Both the position numbers and the translations under genes were made by a program. From Bacillota bacterium (lineage in GTDB: Bacteria; Bacillota; UBA4882; UBA8346), in contig JAEXFN010000018.1 of NCBI GenBank assembly GCA_023400055.1, positions 248,001-312,000 on the forward strand: DNA of 64,000 nucleotides, written 5' to 3'. The notes below the pieces were generated by a model, which searched no databases, was not told the DNA's origin, and saw nothing but the letters and a program-made list of their open reading frames with translations. Below are positions 9,605 through 18,826 of this stretch, one piece after another. Numbering within the stretch: the stretch's first letter is position 1; each line of letters begins with the position of its first letter.

Positions 9605-9772
9605 TCAACCGACCGCTTCTTGCGCCAGACGGTTCCTCTCGTTGAGCAGGCGATCAACCTCGTCTCCCAACTGGAGGACCTCCCAATCGGTCTGGCCCTT
9701 CTGCTCAAACAACCAGCCCAATTGGAGTTTTACCTCTTTCAGGCGCGCGTCCAAATCCTTCAAACTCGTCAC
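9605..9772 (-). CDS. Spo0E-like aspartyl-phosphate phosphatase, variant motif
   Basis: About 55 residues forming a helical hairpin: LDARLKEVKLQLGWLFEQKG, a short turn (QTDWEVLQLG), then DEVDRLLNERNRLA. This is the length and layout of the Spo0E family, which dephosphorylate the sporulation regulator Spo0A. The family signature SQELD is here GDEVD: the second acidic residues are kept but Ser-Gln is replaced, so activity is uncertain. A GTG start at 9772 is preferred because GGGGGGAG lies upstream; an ATG at 9796 in frame has no good site. Convergent with the receiver gene at 9112. Confidence 0.6.
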   Translation of the reverse strand: MTSLKDLDARLKEVKLQLGWLFEQKGQTDWEVLQLGDEVDRLLNERNRLAQEAVG

Positions 9773-10424
9773 TGCATCCGACTCCCCCCAAATCAATTAC
9801 CCGTTAAAATTATATGCTACTGAAAATAAAAAACAAGTCACAAATTTGTTAAAATTTTCTAGCTGCGATTTTGTGTTAAAATGCGTTACAAACGCTTCCG
9901 AAGAGCCCTGCCTCCCGCCCGGCGGAGCCGATCGTCCGCGGCCGCAACGGGGCGATTGGACCCGATTCCGGCCCCCAACGACCGTCCGCTGGCAAATCCA
10001 TCCCCGGGCCCGCGCTTTGCCAATCCATCGCTGAAAATTTTTATTTTATACCATTCGATAAATAGCGTATCATTGCGTTTATCTATGATAACAGCAGATA
10101 ATCTGTTATAATCGCCCGCAATTGGCTGGATTATCGAATAGAATCCTTGGATAGTTTCTTTATTTCCCGTACCTATCCGTTTATAGTATTACAGTAAGGT
10201 TCTGATTCTTTCCGCCCGTAAGCTTTTGCGATTCGGGCTTTCCCAGCCCCGGCGGCGAACAGCTTGGAACGTCCGGTTGCAAAATGCTTCCGGGCGTTCC
10301 AAGCACCCGGCCGAGCAAAGCACAAAGCCGCAGGATGACGCCGTCAGCCGCGACTTTTTAACGATATCAAATCCGGCGCTGGATGTCAAACGGCGCTACA
10401 TCGAATGATGCAAGGTGGTATGCT
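9773..10424 (+). other. 652-bp AT-rich region upstream of first KimA
   Basis: No gene recognised. The segment 9800-9890 is AT-rich. Around 10053-10139 a separated inverted repeat ATTCGATAA/TTATCGAAT flanks a TATAAT-like box near 10107. The KimA leader holds a small hairpin at 10217-10239 and a strong one at 10263-10303. The conserved blocks of the ydaO-type c-di-AMP riboswitch that precedes kimA in Bacillus were looked for and not found. Confidence 0.4.
10263..10303 (+). promoter_or_regulatory. 14-bp hairpin in kimA leader
   Basis: Arms CTTGGAACGTCCGG and CCGGGCGTTCCAAG pair over 14 bp (one T:G) around a 13-base loop, 120 bp upstream of the KimA start. No T-run follows, so it is not a simple terminator. 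It may be part of a leader RNA element. Confidence 0.5.
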
Positions 10425-12353
10425 ATGAACTGGTTGAAACGGCTTTTAATCGGCAAACCGTTGGAGAATGAGGCGCTGCAGGATGAAAAGTACAGCGTCT
10501 TTTGGGGTCTGCCCATTCTTTCCAGCGACGCCATTTCCTCGGTGGCCTATGCCACCGAAGAAATCCTGCTGGTGCTGGTCCCGGCCATCGGTTTGCTCTC
10601 GTATTTTTATCTTTCTTATATCTCCGGAGCGATCATTTTGTTGCTGGCGATCCTGACCATCTCTTACCGGCAGACCATCCGGAGCTATCCTTCCGGCGGC
10701 GGGGCCTATATCGTCGCCTCCGATAATTTGGGGATCCACGCCGGAGTGGCCGCCGGTTCGGCGTTGGCCATCGGTTATATTCTGACGGTGGCGGTGAGCA
10801 TCTCCTCGGGAGTTTTCAACATCGCTTCGGCCTTTCCCGCACTGTTGCATCACCAAGTCGAGCTGGCCCTGATCATTTTGGGACTGATCTTCATCGGCAA
10901 CTTGCGCGGCATCCGCGAGTCCTCCCAACTTTTCGGAATCCCGGCCTACGCTTTTATGTTCGCGGTCATTGCGATGATTGTGGTGGGAATCGCCAAGGTC
11001 AAGCTGTTCGGCTATGTCCCCGTCGAACCGCGGTCGAGCGGGATCGGGCTGGAACCGGTGTCGCTCTTTCTGATCCTCAGGGCCTTCTCCTCCGGTTGCG
11101 CCGCGATGACCGGCGTCGAGGCAGTCAGCAACACGGTCCAGAATTTTAAACAGCCGGCGGTGCGGCACGCCCAAAAAGTGCTGCTGTTGCTCTCCCTGAT
11201 CGTGCTAATCCTGTTCGGGGGCATTTCCATCCTGGCCAATCTCTATCATGTGGTCCCCTCGGCGAGCAACTCGGTGCTTTCCCAGATCAACGAGCAGATC
11301 TTCGGGCACGGCTTCATGTATTACTTGGTGCAGTTCACGACGATGATCATCCTGGCGATGGCCGCCAATACGGCCTACGCCGGCTTTCCGATGCTCTTTT
11401 CGCTGATGGCCCAGGACGGTTTCGCCCCCCGCCAACTGTCGCAACGCGGCGAACGGCTGAGCTATTCCAATGGGATTCTGATCCTGACGCTCCTGGCCGG
11501 GCTGTTAATCGTCGTTTTCAAGGCCAATGTGACCAGCCTGATCCCCTTGTACGCGATCGGCGTCTTTATCTCGTTCACCCTGTCCCAGTCGGGAATGTTC
11601 CTCAAATGGATCCGCTCCAAGGAGCCGGGCTGGCTGCCCAAGGCGCTCGTCAACGGCCTGGGGGCGCTGGTCACCATGGCCACTGTGCTGATCATCGCTT
11701 TCACCAAATTCACCCGCGGTGCCTGGATTGTGATCGTGGTGATTCCGGCGATCATGGCGGTGCTGCTGAAGATCAAACGGCATTACCTGGCCGTCGCCGA
11801 ACAACTGCGGCTTTCCCCGGAGGAGTTGGAGGCGATCGATTTCTCGAAGGCGACTTACAATAACCACGTGATCGTGCCGCTGGCCAGCATCAACCGGGCC
11901 AGCGTCCGGGCGCTGCGTTACGCCCAGACCATCTCCAGCAATGTGGTGGCTTTCAACGTAGCCACCAGCCCGGAGCAGGAAGAGAAGATCCGGGAAAAAT
12001 GGATCCATCTGAAGACCGATATTCCGCTGGTCGTCAAGTACTCGACCTATCGCAAGGTGATCGAACCCCTGCTGGAATTCATCGAATCATACGAACATCA
12101 CAGTTACAAAAAGGGGGACATGATCACCGTAATCCTGCCGCAATTCTCGGTGCAGACCTGGTGGCACATATTCCTGCACAACCAGAGCCGGATCTTCATC
12201 CAACGCAGCCTGCTGAAGCACCGCCATATCGTGGTGGCCACCATGCCGTTGCAATTGAAGTGCGATCAAGCGGTCTGTCCGGCCCATACCCCCATCGCCA
12301 AACCGCAGCATCAGGCCCAGGCGGAGTCGTTGCACGGCCCGGCTGGCCGTTAA
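10425..12353 (+). CDS. kimA: KimA-type potassium importer (copy 1)
   Basis: APC-superfamily membrane transporter of 642 residues with about 12 helices and a C-terminal cytoplasmic domain (about 455-642). The N-terminus (MNWLKRLLIGKPLENEA, then LSSDAISSVAYATEEILLVL) is characteristic of KimA (formerly YdaO) of Bacillus, a high-affinity potassium/proton symporter whose activity is inhibited by c-di-AMP. PSGGGAYIVASDNLG is the conserved substrate-site helix. The start at 10425 is preceded by AAGGTGG; an upstream in-frame ATG at 10383 would add an atypical tail. It is followed by a terminator and then a paralog about 85% identical over most of its length. Confidence 0.9.
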   Translation: MNWLKRLLIGKPLENEALQDEKYSVFWGLPILSSDAISSVAYATEEILLVLVPAIGLLSYFYLSYISGAIILLLAILTISYRQTIRSYPSGGGAYIVASDNLGIHAGVAAGSALAIGYILTVAVSISSGVFNIASAFPALLHHQVELALIILGLIFIGNLRGIRESSQLFGIPAYAFMFAVIAMIVVGIAKVKLFGYVPVEPRSSGIGLEPVSLFLILRAFSSGCAAMTGVEAVSNTVQNFKQPAVRHAQKVLLLLSLIVLILFGGISILANLYHVVPSASNSVLSQINEQIFGHGFMYYLVQFTTMIILAMAANTAYAGFPMLFSLMAQDGFAPRQLSQRGERLSYSNGILILTLLAGLLIVVFKANVTSLIPLYAIGVFISFTLSQSGMFLKWIRSKEPGWLPKALVNGLGALVTMATVLIIAFTKFTRGAWIVIVVIPAIMAVLLKIKRHYLAVAEQLRLSPEELEAIDFSKATYNNHVIVPLASINRASVRALRYAQTISSNVVAFNVATSPEQEEKIREKWIHLKTDIPLVVKYSTYRKVIEPLLEFIESYEHHSYKKGDMITVILPQFSVQTWWHIFLHNQSRIFIQRSLLKHRHIVVATMPLQLKCDQAVCPAHTPIAKPQHQAQAESLHGPAGR

Positions 12354-12380
12354 CCATTTACTGGCTGGACATAACCGCCG

Positions 12381-12415
12381 CAAAAGCGCCACTCCCAACA
12401 GAGCTGGCGCTTTTG
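12381..12415 (+). terminator. Terminator between the two kimA genes
   Basis: Perfect 11-bp inverted repeat CAAAAGCGCCA/TGGCGCTTTTG with a 13-base spacer. It separates the paralogs into two transcription units. Confidence 0.75.
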
Positions 12416-12659
12416 TCATGTCCCGGCGGACCGCAGCCCCCTGACAATGTCCGCCAAAACGAACCCGCTTAAAAACAATACCCGGCAAAAGCCGAGCACA
12501 AACGAGCTTCCTCTATGATTGGCCCGGTTATTTTGCGAAGGCCGCTCGCCATGCCCCGGAGAAATCGCTACAGCCCGATTGCGGCGACTTTATTTCCCCA
12601 ATCTATCAAGCTATATTAATAGAATATCATTGAAATATGGTGAAATTGGGTGATTGGCA

Positions 12660-14564
12660 ATGGATTGGTTAAAACGGCTGCTCATCGGCAGACCTTTGGA
12701 AAATGAAGCGTTGCAAAATGAAAAATACAGCATATTCTGGGGGTTGCCGATTCTCTCCAGCGATGTCATCTCCTCCGTAGCCTACGCTACCGAGGAGATT
12801 TTATTGGTATTAATCCCGGCGATCGGACTGCTGTCCTACCATTATCTCTCGTATATCTCCTTGGCCATCGTTTTATTGCTGGCGATCCTGACCTTTTCTT
12901 ACCGGCAGACGATCCAGCGCTATCCTTCCGGCGGCGGCGCCTATATCGTCGCCTCCGACAACCTGGGGATCTACGCCGGAGTCGCCGCCGGAGCGGCGTT
13001 GGCGTTTGACTACATCCTGACGGTGGCCGTCAGCATCTCCTCCGGCATCTTCAACATTGCCTCGGCCTTTCCAGCGCTCCTGCCCTACCGGGTCGAACTG
13101 TCCATCGCCGTGCTGTTCATCATCTTCCTCGGCAACCTGCGCGGCATCAGCGAATCGGCCAAAATCTTCGGCGTCCCGGCCTATGTCTTCATGTTCGCCA
13201 TTGTGAGCATGATCGTCGCCGGAATCGTCAAGATCAAGGTCTTCGGCTATATCCCGCCCGAGCCGAAGCTGATCCACAGCGGGCTGGAACCGCTCAGCAT
13301 TTTCCTGATCCTGCGGGCCTTCTCCTCGGGCTGCACGGCGGTGACCGGGGTCGAAGCGGTCAGCAACGCCGTGCCCAACTTCAAGGAGCCATCCGCCAAG
13401 CATGCCCAGAAGGTGCTGCTCTGCCTGTCGGTGGTAGTGTTGGTGCTGTTCGGCGGGATCTCGGTGCTGGCCAATCTCTATCACGCGGTGCCCTCCGAGA
13501 GCAATTCGGTGCTCTCCCAGATAGGCGCCCAGATCTTCGGACACAGTTTCATGTATTATTTTGTGCAGTTCACGACGATGATCATCCTGGTCTTGGCGGC
13601 CAACACCGCCTATGCCGGTTTTCCGATGCTTTTCTCGCTGATGGCCCGGGACGGCTTCGCCCCCCGCCAGCTATCGCAGCGCGGCGAGCGGCTGAGCTAT
13701 TCCAACGGCATCCTGGTCCTGACCCTGGTGGCGGCGCTGTTGATCGTCATCTTCAAGGCCAATGTCTCCAATCTCATCCCGCTTTACGCGGTGGGCGTCT
13801 TCCTGTCGTTTACCTTGTCGCAGACCGGCATGACCCTTAAATGGATCCGCTCGCGCGAGCCGGGTTGGTTCCACAAGGCCCTCATCAACGGGATCGGCGC
13901 CCTGGTCACCCTGGTCACCGTGGTGATCATCGGGGCCACCAAGTTCGTGCACGGCGCCTGGATCGTGATCGTGATCATTCCCTTGATCATGACGGCGTTG
14001 CTCAAGATCAAACATCATTATCAGGCCGTGGCCGAGCAGTTGCGGCTCTCCCCGGAAGAGTTGGAGGCGATCGATTTCTCCAAGGAAACCTACCATAATC
14101 ACGTCATTGTGCCGGTGGCCAGCATCAACCGGGCCAGCGTCCGGGCTTTGCGCTATGCCCAGACCATCTCCAGCAACGTGGTGGCTTTCAACGTGGCCAT
14201 CACCCCGGAAGAGGAAGCGAAGATCCGCGAGAAATGGGTCCACCTCAAAACCGATATTCCGCTGGTGGTCAAATATTCGACCTACCGCAAGGTGATCGAG
14301 CCCCTGCTGGAGTTCATCGAGTCCTACGAACACCACAGCTATAAGAAGGGCGACATGATCACTGTGGTCTTGCCGCAGTTTACGGTGCGCACCTGGTGGC
14401 ACATATTCCTGCACAACCAAAGCCGGATCTTTATCCAGCGCAGCCTGCTGCGGCACCGCCACATCGTGGTCGCCACCATGCCGTTGCAGCTCAAAAAGGA
14501 TACCGATATCTGCCGCGCCCCTGCCACGCTGCGCCGGCCGCCACAGCATCGCCAACCGATTTAA
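12660..14564 (+). CDS. kimA: KimA-type potassium importer (copy 2)
   Basis: Second KimA-family importer, 634 residues, colinear with the upstream copy: MDWLKRLLIGRPLENEA, LSSDVISSVAYATEEILLVL, the PSGGGAYIVASDNLG motif and a nearly identical C-terminal soluble domain (PEELEAIDFSK through SYKKGDMITVVLPQF). Differences cluster in the periplasmic loop near 200-215 and at the extreme C-terminus. The ATG at 12660 aligns with the start of copy 1; ribosome site weak (GGGTGATTGG). It has its own upstream AT-rich region and downstream terminator. Tandem duplication with separate control suggests different affinity or expression. Confidence 0.88.
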   Translation: MDWLKRLLIGRPLENEALQNEKYSIFWGLPILSSDVISSVAYATEEILLVLIPAIGLLSYHYLSYISLAIVLLLAILTFSYRQTIQRYPSGGGAYIVASDNLGIYAGVAAGAALAFDYILTVAVSISSGIFNIASAFPALLPYRVELSIAVLFIIFLGNLRGISESAKIFGVPAYVFMFAIVSMIVAGIVKIKVFGYIPPEPKLIHSGLEPLSIFLILRAFSSGCTAVTGVEAVSNAVPNFKEPSAKHAQKVLLCLSVVVLVLFGGISVLANLYHAVPSESNSVLSQIGAQIFGHSFMYYFVQFTTMIILVLAANTAYAGFPMLFSLMARDGFAPRQLSQRGERLSYSNGILVLTLVAALLIVIFKANVSNLIPLYAVGVFLSFTLSQTGMTLKWIRSREPGWFHKALINGIGALVTLVTVVIIGATKFVHGAWIVIVIIPLIMTALLKIKHHYQAVAEQLRLSPEELEAIDFSKETYHNHVIVPVASINRASVRALRYAQTISSNVVAFNVAITPEEEAKIREKWVHLKTDIPLVVKYSTYRKVIEPLLEFIESYEHHSYKKGDMITVVLPQFTVRTWWHIFLHNQSRIFIQRSLLRHRHIVVATMPLQLKKDTDICRAPATLRRPPQHRQPI

Positions 14565-14596
14565 AAAGCGGCCGCCGGACCGGTTCAAAACCAAAA

Positions 14597-14629
14597 AAGC
14601 GCCAATATCCCGTTGCGGTATTGGCGCTT
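14597..14629. terminator. Bidirectional terminator between kimA copy 2 and receiver gene
   Basis: Perfect 11-bp stem AAGCGCCAATA/TATTGGCGCTT with A-run on the left and TTT on the right, placed between convergent genes. Confidence 0.82.
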
Positions 14630-14659
14630 TCGCTTGACCTGATCTGGCTTGACGCAGTC

Positions 14660-15235
14660 TCACTTCTCGAACTCGGCGGCGATCTTGTAAAAACGGCGCG
14701 CTTCCTCGGGGTTGCCCCGCGCCTCATGGACCCGGCCGATCAACTGATAGACCGCGCCCTGCTCAGGGTCGAGCGCCAGCGCCTTCTTGAGCTGGCTGTA
14801 AGCCAGATCCAGCTGGCCCTGGTCGATCAGGCGCCGGGCCTCTTCCACCCCGGCGGCGCCGGGATCGGCCGGGGCCGGCGCCACGCTCAGCTCGGTCAGG
14901 ACGTGGCGGATCTTATCGGCGGTGAACGGCTTCTGCAAATAAGCCACGGCGCCGAGCTTGGTGCAATCCACCGCGTTCTTGACTGTGGCGAAGGCGGTCA
15001 TGATGATCACCGGCGTGGCGATGCCCCGGGTCCGGATCCGCTTCAAAACCTCGGTCCCGCTCAGCTCCGGCAGTTTGATGTCTAAAAAGATCAGCGCGAA
15101 CGGTTCGCTCGCGATCAGCTGCAGCGCCTGTTCGCCGTCACAGGCGGTGCGCACCGCGTAGCCCTCCACTTCCAGGCAGGTTGTGAGCAGGGTGCGGATA
15201 TTCTTGGTATCGTCGACCACCAATACGTTGGGCAA
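14660..15235 (-). CDS. Response regulator with C-terminal TPR-like segment
   Basis: Receiver domain (about 1-120) with VDDTKN, phosphorylated Asp near 52 (LIFLDIKLPELSG), TAFA and QKPFT, joined to a helical segment (about 128-190) that reads like one or two TPR units (LDLAYSQLKKALALDPEQGA, then GRVHEARGNPEEARRFYKIA). No DNA-binding domain, so output is by protein contact. The TTG start at 15235 gives the typical MPNVLVVDD beginning and has GAGAGG eight bases upstream; a longer in-frame start at 15283 is less likely. Last gene of a leftward set after the KdpD-like protein and the histidine kinase, probably the partner of the latter. Confidence 0.82.
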   Translation of the reverse strand: MPNVLVVDDTKNIRTLLTTCLEVEGYAVRTACDGEQALQLIASEPFALIFLDIKLPELSGTEVLKRIRTRGIATPVIIMTAFATVKNAVDCTKLGAVAYLQKPFTADKIRHVLTELSVAPAPADPGAAGVEEARRLIDQGQLDLAYSQLKKALALDPEQGAVYQLIGRVHEARGNPEEARRFYKIAAEFEK

Positions 15236-15345
15236 TGGGATCACCTCTCGAATCCAGGTTGATAAAATGGTATCGCCAGTCACGGATTAAAACCCGTGAC
15301 AATGGCCTTATCGGTTAGAAACTGATAAATGAGAACTACCCCTCG

Positions 15346-17181
15346 CTACAGCGGCAGCGTGAACAGGAAGGTGCTCCCTTCGTCCATCCGGCTCTCGCAC
15401 CAGATCTCGCCGCCGTGGGCCTCGACGATCTCCTTGGCGATGGCCAGCCCCAGCCCGGTGCCGCGCACCTCCAGATCGTAGCCCTTGACCTGAACGAACT
15501 TGTCGAACAGCTTATCGAGATACTCGGGGGGGATTCCCGGCCCGGTATCCTGGACCGCCACGCAGATCTTGCCGTGCCGGGCCGCCGCGCTGACCCGGAT
15601 CTCATCGCCGGCGTTGGTATATTTCAGGGCGTTGCCGATCAGGTTGTTCAGGACCCAGCTGATCTTCTCCGGGTCCACCTGGACCCGGGGCAGATTGTCG
15701 GGAACGTCGAAGCTCAGGCGGATCTCGGCGGCGGCGGCCAGGGCCAGAAACTGCTTGACTGCCTTTTCGACCAGGCCCCCCACGGAGCAGGGCTGGATCT
15801 TGAAGATCGCCTTGTCCGATTCGATCTTGGAGAGCTCCAGCAGATCGGCCACCAGCTTGGCCAGGCTGTCGCTGTCCTCCTGGATGGTCGCCACCAGCTC
15901 GGCCTGTTTGGCGTTGAGCGGGCCAATCTTCTCCTCCGCCAGCAGGCTCAAGCCCATCATCATCGAGGTCAGCGGCGTCTTGAACTCATGCGAGATGGTG
16001 GCGATGAAATCGGTCTTGATCTTCTCCAGCTGCTTGATCTGGGTGATGTTCTGGAGCAGCACCACGATGCTCTGCACCTGGGACTCCAGCCCCGCGCCCT
16101 GGACGGTCTTGGCCACCGCGTTGAAATAGTAATCCTGATCGCGGTATTTGAGGACGATCAGCCGCTGCTCCGGCCGGTCCTGGCCGCCGTCGACCAGGCC
16201 GCTGATGAAGTCGAAGAGCTCGCCGTTTAAGATGACCTCCAGGAAATGCTTGCCCAGGGCCTGCCCCTCGGAGGTTCCGAACAGCTCGGCCGCGGCGTCG
16301 TTGATCAATTGAATCCGGTAATTCCAGTCGAGCACGATCAGCGGGTCGGCGATACTCTTGACGATGGCCAGCGACTTGTTCTTCTCGGCCATCAGTTTGC
16401 CGACAGTACTCTGCTCGAACTGCATCAGCCGCTTGGTCATGTTGTTGAACTCCGCCGCCAGCTCCCCGATCTCGTCGGGATGGACCACCGCGGCCTGCTG
16501 GCCCAGATCGCCGGCGCGAACCAGCTTGACCGTTTCCTTCAGATCGTCGATGGGCTTGAAGAAACGGTTCAGGAAATAGCGGGACACTCCGAAGCCGCCG
16601 GCCACCGCAAAGAGCGACAGGGTCAGGATCAGGTACATCGAGCGGCGGGCGCCGGCCTCGGCCCGGTCCTTGCTGCCGAACATGGTCCGCTCGTTGAGGG
16701 CCTCCAGTCGTTCCAGGAGCTTGCGGACCTGGTCCGCCTGGGGCTTGATGGCCTGGTCCTGATACGCGGCGGCCGGTACGGCCCCGGACTGGTTCTTGAC
16801 CTCCTGCAGTCTGGCGAAACGCTTGGCGTATTCCCAATAATCCCCTTCCAGCCTGTCGATGAGCTCCCGCTCGCCGGGCTCGGTGATGTTATGCTTCTCG
16901 GCATCGAAGGCCCGCAGAAAGCGGTTCTGGAAGTTGACGAAGTTGTTGATCCCCTGCCGGTCGTCGACCCGGATGTAGATGGTGATCGCGTAGTTCTGAT
17001 GGTTTAGGTCTTCCTCCATCTGATGGATAGCCTTGATGCTCCGGTAATTGGCGGTGAGCAAACCGTCGATGGCACCGCTCAGCGAAAACAGATTAATCAC
17101 CGCGGTCAGGCCGACCAAGGCGCACAAGGCGACCAGGACCAGGTAAATCTCGGTGATTCTTCCTTTCAGCGTCTTGATCAT
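15346..17181 (-). CDS. Membrane histidine kinase (KinB-like layout)
   Basis: Sensor kinase of 611 residues. One membrane helix (about 11-33), a helical periplasmic bundle, a second membrane helix (about 180-200), HAMP (FKPIDDLKETVKLVRAGDLG), a PAS domain (about 255-370), HisKA with ATISHEFKTPLTS (His about 398) and an HATPase domain with DTGPGIPPEYLDKLFDKF and GTGLGLAIAKEI. The ATG at 17181 has GAGG nine bases upstream; the ATG at 17196 has none. It lies between the KdpD-like sensor and the receiver-TPR gene on the same strand, so the three may form one signalling unit beside the potassium importers. The stimulus is inferred only from context. Confidence 0.87.
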   Translation of the reverse strand: MIKTLKGRITEIYLVLVALCALVGLTAVINLFSLSGAIDGLLTANYRSIKAIHQMEEDLNHQNYAITIYIRVDDRQGINNFVNFQNRFLRAFDAEKHNITEPGERELIDRLEGDYWEYAKRFARLQEVKNQSGAVPAAAYQDQAIKPQADQVRKLLERLEALNERTMFGSKDRAEAGARRSMYLILTLSLFAVAGGFGVSRYFLNRFFKPIDDLKETVKLVRAGDLGQQAAVVHPDEIGELAAEFNNMTKRLMQFEQSTVGKLMAEKNKSLAIVKSIADPLIVLDWNYRIQLINDAAAELFGTSEGQALGKHFLEVILNGELFDFISGLVDGGQDRPEQRLIVLKYRDQDYYFNAVAKTVQGAGLESQVQSIVVLLQNITQIKQLEKIKTDFIATISHEFKTPLTSMMMGLSLLAEEKIGPLNAKQAELVATIQEDSDSLAKLVADLLELSKIESDKAIFKIQPCSVGGLVEKAVKQFLALAAAAEIRLSFDVPDNLPRVQVDPEKISWVLNNLIGNALKYTNAGDEIRVSAAARHGKICVAVQDTGPGIPPEYLDKLFDKFVQVKGYDLEVRGTGLGLAIAKEIVEAHGGEIWCESRMDEGSTFLFTLPL

Positions 17182-17501
17182 GCTAACCATCCTCATGAAG
17201 ATGCCGGACGGAAAAATCCGGCCGGACCATCGTGTATCATCCTTAACGGTCCAAAAGCGTTCGAGTTTCGAAATAAAGTCGGGAAAAAGGAAAGAAAGTC
17301 CGTCCGCGGCTTCGGCCGGAACGAACCCGACGCTGGACGGGACCGCCCATCGCTCCGCCGACAGCGCTGAAGCGTCGGAAAGGACCGGCGCCGGCTTCGG
17401 CGGAACCGCCCCGCGCCCGGCACGGACCGTCCTTTGCTCCGGCAGTGGAGCCGAAGCGCGCTCCCGCTCCGCCCGGCGGCCGGCCCATCCTTCTCTCCGG
17501 C
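17182..17501. other. 320-bp GC-rich region with no gene
   Basis: Between two leftward genes. Rich in CCGG/GGCGGAACC strings and open in several frames for that reason. Resembles other TTCCGG-rich stretches in this window (39.2-39.6 and 53.15-53.4 kb). No terminator or promoter is clear. Confidence 0.35.
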
Positions 17502-18671
17502 TCAGGCGTTGGGGATCACGTGCACCGCCACGTCGCGCAACTGGCGCAACAATTTATAAATGGTCGAGCCGCGCAAAAACCGCTGCAGGCTGGAACGCTT
17601 GGAATGGCCGATGACGATCTGGGTAATGTGGCGGGCCTGGGCCAGTTTGGCCAGTTCGCCGGAGATGCTCTTGCCGGTCAGCGTCACGACCTCCCCGCCC
17701 AACTGCCGGGCCAGCTTGAAATGGCCCTCCAGCTGCTCCCAATCCTTGGCGGTGGTCCGGGGGGCGAAGATGTTGGTGCAGTCGACGTAGGCCACCAGCC
17801 ACTCCGACTTGTTGCGCTTGGCGATCCGGGCGCCGCGCCGGATCAGCTTTTTGGCCGAAGGGCCGGCCGAGATGCAGACCAGCACCCGTTCCACCGTCTG
17901 CCAGGTGTCCTTGATCCCGTGCTGCACCATGTATTCTTCCAGATCCTCGTCGACTTCGTCGGCGGTATGGCGCAAGGCCAGCTCGCGCAGGGCGTTCAGG
18001 TTGCCTTTGCGGAAGAAGTTCCGCCGGGCCGGGTTAAGCTGATCCAGCGGGTAGATGTCGCCCCGTCGCAAACGGTTCAACAGCGCATCGGGGGTGATGT
18101 CCACCACCACCACCTCGTCGGCGAGATCGACGATGCGATCGGGAACGGTCTCCCGTTCCTCCAGGCCGGTGATCTCCAGCACCACGTCGTTCAAACTCTC
18201 CAGCTGCTGAATATTGAGGGTGGTCAGCACGCTGATGCCCTGGTCCAGAATGGCGAGCACCTCTTCGTAGCGCCCGGCATAGTGCGACCCGGGCCCGTTG
18301 GCGTGGCCCAGATCGTCGATGACCGCCACCTCCGGATGGCGCGCGATCAGCGCCGCGCTGTCCAGTTCCTCGCGGGCGGTTCCGCCGGATTCCAGCCCCA
18401 GCCGGGGCAGGACCTCCAACGTCCCGATCTGGGCCGCCGTCTCCGGCCGGCCATGGGTTTCCACGTAGCCGACCACCACGTCCTGGCCCCGCCGGGCGCG
18501 GCGATTGGCCTCATTCAGCATGGCGTAGGTCTTGCCCACCCCGGGGGCGTAACCGATAAAAATTTTCAGGCGGGCGCCGCCCGGGCGGTCCGCTTCATCC
18601 GTATCGTCGGGGAACGGCTGGGGAACCGGCCCTTCAAAATCCTGGTCATCCATGTAGCTATCATCCCACAT
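17502..18671 (-). CDS. Stand-alone KdpD sensor module (KdpD-N plus USP), no kinase domain
   Basis: Protein of about 389 residues equal to the cytoplasmic N-terminal half of the potassium sensor KdpD, without membrane helices or histidine-kinase core. Walker A reads GYAPGVGKTYAML (about 40-52). The family motif usually written DELAHTNAPGSRH is IDDLGHANGPGSHYAGRYEE here. A universal-stress-protein domain follows (about 260-389; RVLVCISAGPSAKKLIRRGA and IVIGHSKRSSLQRFLRGS). In Staphylococcus the KdpD USP domain binds c-di-AMP. No kdpFABC or kdpE is present; the neighbours are KimA importers, a membrane kinase and a receiver. Start uncertain: ATG at 18671 or TTG at 18680. Confidence 0.85.
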   Translation of the reverse strand: MWDDSYMDDQDFEGPVPQPFPDDTDEADRPGGARLKIFIGYAPGVGKTYAMLNEANRRARRGQDVVVGYVETHGRPETAAQIGTLEVLPRLGLESGGTAREELDSAALIARHPEVAVIDDLGHANGPGSHYAGRYEEVLAILDQGISVLTTLNIQQLESLNDVVLEITGLEERETVPDRIVDLADEVVVVDITPDALLNRLRRGDIYPLDQLNPARRNFFRKGNLNALRELALRHTADEVDEDLEEYMVQHGIKDTWQTVERVLVCISAGPSAKKLIRRGARIAKRNKSEWLVAYVDCTNIFAPRTTAKDWEQLEGHFKLARQLGGEVVTLTGKSISGELAKLAQARHITQIVIGHSKRSSLQRFLRGSTIYKLLRQLRDVAVHVIPNA

Positions 18672-18772
18672 CGCAAACAATTTTCACTCGGAATTCCTGC
18701 TTGCTGATTATGATTATATCATATCGGCAGTTTTTCGCCAATTTGGCGGCGGGAAAGCGCGGCCCGGACGAG

Positions 18773-18796
18773 GAAAAAGCTCCGCGGGGCGGAGCT
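18773..18796 (-). terminator. Terminator of the first giant chemoreceptor
   Basis: Stem AGCTCCG/CGGAGCT with loop and, in the minus direction, TTTTT. It lies 30 bp past the chemoreceptor stop codon. Confidence 0.85.
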
Positions 18797-18826
18797 CTTG
18801 GGTTTGAGGTTGAATCGAATCCGGGC

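Noticed and set aside
10150..10424. ydaO-type c-di-AMP riboswitch before kimA
   Set aside because: Expected from Bacillus, but the conserved blocks such as GGGGGACCC and the CCGAAUCCGUCAG-like segment are not found by eye here or before copy 2. A covariance search could overturn this.
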